Positions 9,280 to 15,689 of a DNA stretch of 15,689 nt are shown here, one piece after another. The translations under genes were made by a program, and so were the position numbers. The notes under the pieces are model-generated. The model saw nothing but the letters and a program-made list of their open reading frames with translations. It was not told where the DNA came from and ran no database searches. Within the stretch, counting starts at the first letter, position 1, and each line of letters starts with the position of its first letter. This DNA is from Candolleomyces eurysporus (Eukaryota; Basidiomycota; Agaricomycetes; Agaricales; Psathyrellaceae), in assembly GCA_027579435.1 (NCBI GenBank), contig JANBPK010001695.1, forward strand, positions 1 to 15,689. Direction: 5' to 3'.

Positions 9280-10067
9280 GTCGCTCTATGGCCGCGTTAG
9301 AGGCTTTCTTTGCTTTGAATTTGAGAGGACGCCCGGATTCAAAGAGAAGAAAGCAAGGTTAACGTTCTGAAAATTCCATCGTCAGTTTATATCGACTCAT
9401 AGCGGTCCTTCTTTGTGGGATCAGACTGCGGCAGGCGTCTCTGGCTCATGGTCATCATGAGTTCTCCCGCTCTGCGGAAAGTTAAATCGACACTGCAGCA
9501 ACCTGTCGTCAGCGGATATACACAGAGTCCTAGAAAATTGGGCGTACTTCAAACAAGATAACTTCGTACGGCTGTTCTTTCAGCTAAAAGATACAAGACC
9601 ACATTTGATGTTCGTGGACAAAAAGGATCTGGCTTCAAAAAAAAGCGAATAATTTTCGAATGATAATCAAATAGACTTTAAAGCTTTACGAGTTGGGTTC
9701 CTACCCGTTTATCTCTTTTTTTTACCTTACGCATGTGGATGAAAACATTCCTTGCTTTCGCCTTGCTACCTCGCTGCGAGAAAAAAGAGCTTGTCCATCG
9801 TTCAGTCAGCAGGGAAAAAAGACATAATCCATCATGCATTTACTGCATTTACTCTTGAGAGACGAGTTAAAATGCGAGCTTTGAGCTTACTGACACTACA
9901 TGGCCGTTTGTAAAGAAAGTGCAAACATGAACACCAACGGCTATCAAACCAATTCCCACGATCTAGAAGCCGTAGACAATCAACGCCAAATACGAGCTCG
10001 CCGTGCTCCACGTTCCACACGGGGTTAACAACGATGATGGCGAGCTCACAGGCTCTCCTTCTGCACC
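9280..10067. other. Divergent promoter region between paralogue B and vps29
   Basis: Holds the minus-strand promoter of paralogue B on the left and the plus-strand promoter of vps29 on the right. There are T-rich and A-rich patches (about 9640-9725) and a 9-nt unit TGCATTTAC in two tandem copies at about 9835-9852. I see no gene in it. Confidence 0.6.
9386..9391 (-). promoter_or_regulatory. TATA box of paralogue B
   Basis: TATAAA on the minus strand, about 107 nt before the proposed ATG at 9279. The spacing matches the TATA-like box of paralogue A. Confidence 0.45.
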
Positions 10068-10120
10068 ATGGTCCTCGTCCTCGTCATTGGAGACCTCCAC
10101 ATTCCCCACCGCATCCATGA
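10034..10120 (+). promoter_or_regulatory. Possible upstream ORF overlapping the vps29 start
   Basis: Two tandem ATGs at 10034 and 10037 open a 28-codon frame that is out of frame with vps29 and ends at TGA 10118-10120, after the vps29 ATG at 10068. If the transcript starts before 10034 this would lower translation of vps29; if it starts after, the frame means nothing. Confidence 0.3.
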
Positions 10121-10807
10121 TCTACCTCTGAAATTCAAGAAGCTGCTGGTGCCAGGGAAAATCCAGCAAATTCTATGCACTGGCAACGTCTGCGACAAGG
10201 AAACCTATGAATACCTGCGAACCATATCGCCCGACGTCCACGTCGTGAAAGGCGACTACGACGAGTCAGGGTTCCCGCTATCTGTCACGGTGCCGCACAA
10301 CCCTATCAAGATTGGGGTCATCCATGGGCATCAGAGTGTACCGAACGGCGATCTGGACGCCTTGTCTGCGATTGCGAGGCAGATGGACGTCGACGTGCTG
10401 ATTTCAGGGCATACGCACATGTGAGTCACCGTTTATAGTCTTGAGCTTGTGCTTATAGGTATCGCCCAGATTCCAAGCTCTCGAGTACGAGAATCGCTTT
10501 TTCGTGAATCCAGGGTCGGCTACAGGCGCCTGGACAGGGGCATTCGTCGGGTATGTCGCCTAGTTACCTCCTGGTTCTCGTTCTCGTTCTCAAGCATTGT
10601 AGGGAACCGACACCTTCTTTTGCGCTCATGGACATCCAAGGATCGGTGGTGGTGACCTATGTGTACCAACTTATCGAAGGCGAGGTCCGTGTCGAGAAGA
10701 TCGAGTGGAGAAAGGAGCCAGAAGTCGTATCCAACGCCCCAAGGAGTACCGTCATGCCCCAACGCATCCCAAGCCCCACACCGGCGAACAACGAGAACGG
10801 GTGGTAG
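10068..10807 (+). CDS. vps29: Retromer subunit VPS29
   Basis: VPS29 is the metallophosphoesterase-fold subunit of the retromer core (with VPS35 and VPS26), which returns sorting receptors from endosomes to the Golgi. Three exons (10068-10420, 10470-10550, 10603-10807) give 639 nt, or 212 aa. The start [14 protein letters not shown] and the stretch [19 protein letters not shown] are almost diagnostic. The residues that line the degenerate metal site are present: D9, H11, N40, D63, H86/H88, H115 and H117. Exon 1 ends in the middle of the codon after the HTH motif; the second exon needs the acceptor at 10467-10469, not the nearer TAG at 10456-10458, to keep [21 protein letters not shown] in frame. 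[20 protein letters not shown] follows in exon 3. The C-terminal tail of about 30 residues, Pro/Asn-rich, extends past the usual end of about 182 residues in animals. It is flanked by long non-coding stretches and is probably transcribed alone. Confidence 0.95.
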
Positions 10808-11407
10808 CCTAACAATGTATACCATGTCTGGGGACCCCAATCATAATCATGCTTTCCGTAGCTTCGGGAGTCCTGAAATGTATATCCGTCATTGGGCTAC
10901 ACGGTGGGCTTCTTCGTGCACTCCAATAGAAGTCCTGACCAAACAGCGCCCATGATATGCGAGAATTCATATACTCACCCTGGTACCCGTGATCGGGCTA
11001 CAGGCCAGGCAGCTTGCCTCGGCTCAGTACTCATTTGCCTGCGATAGCGACAGCAATTGGCCGAGCACGGAAATGCCGTTACCCTCAAGGTCAGTTGGTC
11101 AGATCTCCAGTCTTCGAGCACTTCAATGACTCTTTACGAAGCGTTTTACAGAGCCAATGCCCTCATTTCGAAGTCCGGCGTTGATAGTGAATGTCAAACC
11201 CCACGCCGAACGGAGTAAGGCCATGCATTGCTCGTAATCTCGAACTCTTAACTCTCTGGAAACGGCAAGGTAGACGTCATCTCGTCCCCGAGCTGTTCGG
11301 CAGGTTAGACACTTTGTAATCCCCAGAACTCGTATATATTTCTAGGCCTCTGTGGATTTCTGAGACATTGAGTATCATCTTACTCTCTATAACCTCCCTC
11401 ACACGAA
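10808..11407. other. Intergenic region vps29 / aldehyde dehydrogenase
   Basis: No gene is supported in these 600 bases. It should hold the 3' end of vps29 and the promoter of the dehydrogenase gene. The clearest signal is the TATA box near 11333. Confidence 0.6.
11333..11340 (+). promoter_or_regulatory. TATA box of the aldehyde dehydrogenase gene
   Basis: TATATATT lies about 70 nt before the ATG at 11408, followed by a pyrimidine-rich leader (ACTCTCTATAACCTCCCTC), as is usual for strongly expressed fungal genes. Confidence 0.45.
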
Positions 11408-13743
11408 ATGCCCGGAACCTTTACTCACACTTTTGACACCCCTACTTTCAAGGGAACGTCTACCATTAACACCGGGTATGTGCCCACCAGATCGCTGGTA
11501 CGTCGATGCTGATATTTTCACAGGTTGTTCATCGGTGGTCAATGGGTTGACCCAGTCGAAAGCCAATTCATTGAGTAGGTTGGCTTGTTTCGTCGTGGTT
11601 CTAGTTCTGAATACCTGTATCTTTGCAAGCGTCATCAATCCAGGTGAAGGACTTGCCGTGTCTAAGTAGGATTGGGGCTCATACCCTCGGTTTGTAGCCA
11701 CTGGCAAGGTCATCACCAAGGTCGCTGGAGGGAGCAAAGCTGATGTCGACAAAGCGGTAGAGGCTGCGAAAACGGTTAGTCAGGATCCACTCGCGACGGA
11801 CGAACGGCATCTGACGTCTCTTAGGCTTACAAGACGGCGTGGGGATTCAAGGTCCACGGTCGCGTTCGTGGCCAGCTCTTATCCAAGCTCGCAGATCTGA
11901 TTGAGCAGAATTTGGACGAGTTTGCTGCGTTAGAAAGTCTCAATACCGGTACGTAAACCCATACTTCCTGAGAACCTAATCTTATCGGCGAAATAGGCAA
12001 AGTCTTGTCGAATGCAAAGAATGTTGACATTGGGGGCTCGATTCAAGTGCTCAGGTACTATGCGGGATGGGCTGACAAGATTCAAGGCAAGACTATCCAG
12101 GTAAGTCAAATGGTGCACGTTGACAGGCATACGTCTGACTCCATTGATTAGACGGATGAAAACAAGCTCGCTTATACACGAAGCGAGCCGTATGGTGTTG
12201 TGGTAGGTAGCATAATGCTTCGAGTACCGCATCGCGCTCACCAGTTGAAAGGGCCAAATTATCCCATGGAATTTCCCAATGGTGCGTCCGTATTTGAGTC
12301 ACGTTGAGCTCTTTTGATCGTTCTTCAGTCGATGTTGTCCTGGAAGATTGCACCTGCGATTGCAACGGGCAACACTATCGTCCTCAAGGTGGGTGCACTA
12401 GATAACCTTCACATTGCCGTCGCGCTAATTTCCGAATAGCCGTCCGAAATCACGCCTCTCACAGCGCTTAGGTTCGCCTCTCTGATTAATGAAGCGGGAT
12501 TCCCACCAGGTGTTATCAATATCGTGAATGGATATGGTACATTCCGCTGTTGTCCTCCATCTCGTACAGTGAGACTGATTCGGGAGTAGGGTCCACCGTC
12601 GGACAAGCTATCTCTGAACACCATGGTATCGAAAAGGTCGCGTTCACTGGAAGCACGCTGACGGGACGCAGAATCTTGAAGGCCGCCGCCGATTCCAATC
12701 TCAAGGACGTGACATTGGAGCTCGGAGGAAAGAGTCCTACCATCATTTTCGACGACGCTGACGTCGAGCAGGCCCTCAAGTGGGCTGTTGGCGGGCTGTT
12801 GTGAGTACTCGTAAACTTCGTCTACAGCGGCCTTGATCCTTAAGCGATACCAAAGCTTCAATATGGGCCAGATGTGCACCGCAGGGTCTAGGGTATTTGT
12901 TCAGGAAGGCGTGTACGACAAGTTCCTGGAACATTTCACCGCCGCTGCCAAATCTATGGGCGAAAGCGCTGGGGACCCATTCGCTCCGGGTACCGCGCAT
13001 GGCCCACAAATTTCGCAAACTCAATTCGACGTACGTGATCACTTGTGTGTCCTAGTGACTATTTGTGTGCACAAGTGACCTGATCTCAACTCTGGGCTGT
13101 TCTAGCGCGTCATGGCTTACATTGACTCTGGGAAGCAAGATGGCGCCAAGGTTCATATCGGCGGAGTGCGGCATGGCGATGAAGGCTACTTCATCAAGCC
13201 CACTGTGTTCACTGGCGTTCGGCCGGACATGAAGATCGTTCGCGAGGAGATCTTTGGGCCTGTCGGTGTCGTCATCAAGTTCAAGACTGAAGAAGGTTAG
13301 TTCGCCTTCCTCTCCCTAAGGGTATTTACTAACTCATCTGTTTCATAAGAGGTCATACAGCTCGCAAACGACACTATCTACGGGCTCGCAAGCCATATCT
13401 TTACCGAGAACACGAGCCGTGCTCTTAGGGTGGCGCATGCCATCGAATCTGGGAGTGTTTGGGTAAGCTTCGGATCTCTCCCGATTTTTGAGTTGGACGA
13501 CCTTTTGGAGCTTCACTGATCAAAATGCGGTAGGTGAACTGTGCCAATTCATTTGAAGTAGGCGTTCCATTCGGAGGGTACAAACAATCGGGGATTGGTC
13601 GGGAATTGGGTGAATGGGCTTTGGAAACGTGCGTTCATCCCTTTTACAACCGTCTTCACACTCTTTGCCCAAACTGAACCGTTATCTTTGATAGATACAC
13701 GCAGACTAAGGCGGTTCACGTTAATATCGGGGTGAAACTTTGA
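11408..13743 (+). CDS. Aldehyde dehydrogenase, NAD(P)-dependent, 16 exons
   Basis: Oxidises aldehydes to acids with NAD(P)+. Exons: 11408-11475, 11524-11574, 11630-11643, 11698-11774, 11825-11948, 11997-12100, 12152-12202, 12252-12281, 12329-12388, 12440-12536, 12590-12800, 12856-13030, 13106-13295, 13350-13462, 13534-13628 and 13695-13743. The sum is 1509 nt, giving 502 aa, the usual family length, and all phases agree. The catalytic set is complete: N170 in PWNFP, E269 in LELGGKSP and the nucleophile C303 in GQMCTAGSR, within one residue of the human ALDH2 numbering. [11 protein letters not shown] and [11 protein letters not shown] form the Rossmann part, EEIFGPV and [15 protein letters not shown] the C-terminal part. 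No mitochondrial presequence is evident, so it is probably cytosolic. The 14-nt exon 3 supplies DVINP. Four of fifteen introns (2, 7, 11, 13) end in AAG. Substrate cannot be read from the sequence; acetaldehyde-type substrates are typical for this class. Confidence 0.95.
11630..11643 (+). other. 14-nt micro-exon of the dehydrogenase gene
   Basis: CGTCATCAATCCAG sits between introns 11575-11629 and 11644-11697. It alone restores the family motif, giving [16 protein letters not shown] across the joins. Skipping it would lose the NP motif and shift the frame. Confidence 0.85.
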
Positions 13744-14268
13744 AGGGGGCAATTTCCGAGGGAATGGTTCTTCGCCGTACCGCGTGGTATAGTCTAAAAC
13801 AATGTGATCATTACCGGACAAGCTTTTTACTTTGGAGACTTGCGAGCTGAGGTTCCCCCAACTGATCTCATTGGTGCGTTACTGGATGCGTTCGGAAAGT
13901 CGACCGCATGGTTTGGCCCTTTAGTCACGTACGACTAGAGAGGCAAGGGAAGTTCTATACGATCCATCCGCAGCTGGTACCTGATTATTATGCTCCATTC
14001 ACAGGAGGCATTGTCGGATGGCAATTGTAAGAACGGTGCGGTTCATTTGACGCCCACAACTCGTGGTTTTTCACGAGGGCCAGACACACACCCTGAACTC
14101 AATTTCCACGAGGGACGTAAAAATATGTGTCGGATGAGTCTTGTAGAGTTCATCCATTCTTGCTTTCCCCCTTCTTGAGTCCATGCACGGAGACGCACGG
14201 AGACGCACGGAGACTCCAAGAAGAGAAACACCCCATCCCATCGACCACGACAACAGCGACAAGAGAAG
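13744..14268. other. Intergenic region dehydrogenase / lectin-like gene
   Basis: No gene is supported. It contains the 3' end of the dehydrogenase transcript and the promoter and leader of the lectin-like gene, including two copies of CACGAGGG (about 14071 and 14108), a pyrimidine tract at about 14160-14176, and a 10-bp tandem repeat. Confidence 0.6.
14185..14214 (+). repeat. Three tandem copies of a 10-bp unit
   Basis: GCACGGAGAC is repeated three times without mismatch, 55 nt before the lectin-like ATG, so probably in its 5' leader. An upstream ATG at 14183 opens a frame through the repeat that runs past the main ATG in another frame. Confidence 0.85.
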
Positions 14269-15689
14269 ATGGACGACGTACGGGTTTGGGAGGTTCACCC
14301 ATTGATCAGATTACCCTTTCACATAAACGAATGCCAGCAATGCGAGGAGTATCGCAATCATGTAATTGCGATGGACAAAGAGAACGGCAACAGGGTAGCC
14401 GAAGACATGGCAAGGTTATGGGGAATACCCGGATTTGGGGATCTGAGGAAGGAGAACGAGAGGTTGCGAGAGGAGCGCAACAACGCGTGGGCAGAGAACG
14501 AGGAACTGAAGAGACAAGTAGATAAATTGAGGAATGCAGAAAGGGAGAGAGGTAGGTCTCCCCTGGAGTCTAGAGCGGCATTTAGCATTTTCAAAAAGGA
14601 AGATAAGTGCGCATGGCCAGGCCCGACGGGAGCCAAATCGGCCAGCTCCCCAAGTGACGGGATTATCACTCAAAGTCTTCCAGGTACTGTTTTGTAATCG
14701 GTTTACCTGTAAAATGCCATTCAAACTAACCAACAAACTCCACCGCCTTTCCACTAGTCCCCACTCGTCGTGTGGGAAGAGGCGACATCGTTGGCTTCGG
14801 CCTCAATGGTGTTACCATCCTCCGCACCAGCCTCATGCCCCATACCACCAAACTTGCAGTGGCAGACTTTGCTTACAACGCCGGGGGCTGGGGGAGTGAC
14901 CGACATGTCCGTCTCGTTGGCGATACGACAGGCGATGGTCTTGCCGACATCATAGGATTCGGCGATTCCGGTGTCCTCGTCTCTCGTAACAATGAAGACT
15001 ACTTCTCTCCCTCTACCCTCGTACTAGGAGACTTCGGCTTGACAGAGGGGTGGAGTGTCAGCAACCACGTCCGCTACGTCTCAGATCTGCGCAACAAGGG
15101 GTACGTTGACATCATCGGGTTCGGCAATGGGGGTGTCCTTGTCTCGCTCAATAACGGGGACGGGACCTACGCACCAACGCGTTGCGTCCTCAACGACTTT
15201 GGGTTCCTCGCTGGAGGCTGGAGGCTGGTTGGAAACGGCGACGGCACGTTTGCTGCTCCCAGAACAGTCATAAACGGGCACTTCACATACTCTGGTGGGG
15301 GATGGAAGGTTGATAAGCACCCGCGTATGTTGGGAGACCTTACGGGGGATGGGAGAGCTGATATCGTTGGCTTTGGAAGCGCCGGAGTGTCCGTCATGTT
15401 GAGTAACGGTGATGGGACCTTCCAAGAGCCCAAACTCGCTGTCAAGGACTTCGGTGCAGTCGCTGGATGCTGGCAGGTCAGCAAGCATCCTCGATTTGTC
15501 GCTGACGTCGACGGCGACGGGCGGGGAGATATCGTAGGGTTCGGGGATGCAGGCGTTTACGTGGCAATTGGGAATGGAGATGGGACTTTCCAAGCCCCAA
15601 GACTCGTTATCAGAGACTTCGGATACAACGCTGGAGGGTGGCGAGTTGACAAACATCCTCGTTTTGTTGCCGATTTGACAGGAAATGGC
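14269..15689 (+). CDS. Coiled coil + PVL-like beta-propeller lectin, 3' incomplete
   Basis: Exon 1 (14269-14683, 138 codons) encodes a cytosolic-looking N-terminal region: a CQQC pair at residues 22-25 and a charged coiled coil at about 57-95 (LRKENERLREERNNAW, NEELKRQVDKLRNAERER). An intron at 14684-14757 (branch point CTAAC at 14726) joins SLP to VPTRRVGRGDIVGFG. Exon 2 runs open to the window end and consists of FG-GAP/VCBS-type repeats. Each has GGW, a basic KHPR-like segment, a Ca-loop DLTGDGRAD, a DI(V/I)GFG motif and NGDGTF. This is the repeat type of the seven-bladed, integrin-like lectin PVL, which binds GlcNAc and sialic acid. Blade spacing by the GGW tryptophan is 54, 56, 28, 56 and 56 residues, so one blade is exactly half missing (15219-15303). 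No signal peptide is seen. Sugar binding is inferred from the family. Confidence 0.82.
15219..15303 (+). other. Half blade: 84-nt in-frame deletion in the propeller
   Basis: From the GGW tryptophan at 15219 to the next at 15303 is only 84 nt, where neighbours are 168 nt apart. GGWRL runs straight into VGNGDGTFAAPR; the KHPR segment, the Ca-loop and the DIVGFG motif of this blade are missing. The joint lies next to a short tandem GGAGGCTGGAGGCTGG. Confidence 0.8.

Noticed and set aside
10449..10655. Separate small gene in the vps29 introns and exon 2
   Set aside because: The stretch is explained by VPS29 exon 2 in another frame, which encodes the conserved NPGSATGAW.
14127..14525. Plus-strand frame overlapping the first lectin exon
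   Set aside because: It passes through the 10-bp repeat and the leader; the frame from 14269 has the coiled coil, a phased intron and joins the propeller.
15081..15656. Long open frame of 191 codons on the minus strand
   Set aside because: It is antisense to the lectin-like exon, whose regular repeats explain the open frame; its own sequence shows no domain.
1..15689. CRISPR array, tRNA or rRNA genes
   Set aside because: No regularly spaced repeats and no cloverleaf or rRNA-like sequence were seen; the spliced eukaryotic genes also make CRISPR irrelevant.

Overview
The window looks like nuclear DNA from a mushroom-forming basidiomycete (Agaricomycetes). The genes are cut by many short GT-AG introns (about 47-75 nt), some with CTAAC-type branch points. 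The gene content is an NLR-like NACHT ATPase, MYND/DUF4470 proteins and a Psathyrella velutina lectin (PVL)-like propeller, which is typical of that group. All identifications come from reading the translated sequence; no database search was run.

Layout. (1) Positions 1-2171, plus strand: the 3' part of a NACHT-type NTPase gene, whose Walker A end lies outside the window. (2) Positions 2040-4611, minus strand: paralogue A of a MYND zinc finger + DUF4470 protein (8 exons, 731 aa), convergent with the NACHT gene and overlapping its last exon. (3) Positions 4735-5216: the last exon and 3' flank of a third, truncated paralogue. (4) Positions 5217-6621: a 1.4 kb unique segment with a small orphan gene (5644-6232, plus strand). 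(5) Positions 6966-9279, minus strand: paralogue B (8 exons, 640 aa if one spurious N is dropped). Its 3' flank (6622-7115) is a direct repeat of 4735-5216. (6) Positions 10068-10807, plus strand: the retromer subunit VPS29 (3 exons). (7) Positions 11408-13743, plus strand: an NAD(P)-dependent aldehyde dehydrogenase with 16 exons, one of only 14 nt. (8) Positions 14269 to the window end, plus strand: a coiled coil joined to a PVL-like FG-GAP/VCBS beta-propeller, running off the window.

The left 9.3 kb behaves as a fast-changing accessory block: NLR-like gene, tandem MYND paralogues, a truncated relic, an orphan gene and ambiguous bases. VPS29 and the dehydrogenase are conserved housekeeping genes. 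The lectin-like gene at the right end is again of an accessory type and carries an exact half-blade deletion. No operon-like logic links these genes. The NACHT, MYND/DUF4470 and lectin families are plausible members of a fungal self/non-self or defence repertoire, but that is inference only.

There are 19 ambiguous bases. Seventeen cluster at 3016-3335 inside paralogue A and keep the frame. The two isolated ones (5975 and 9194) each act as one extra base that breaks a reading frame.
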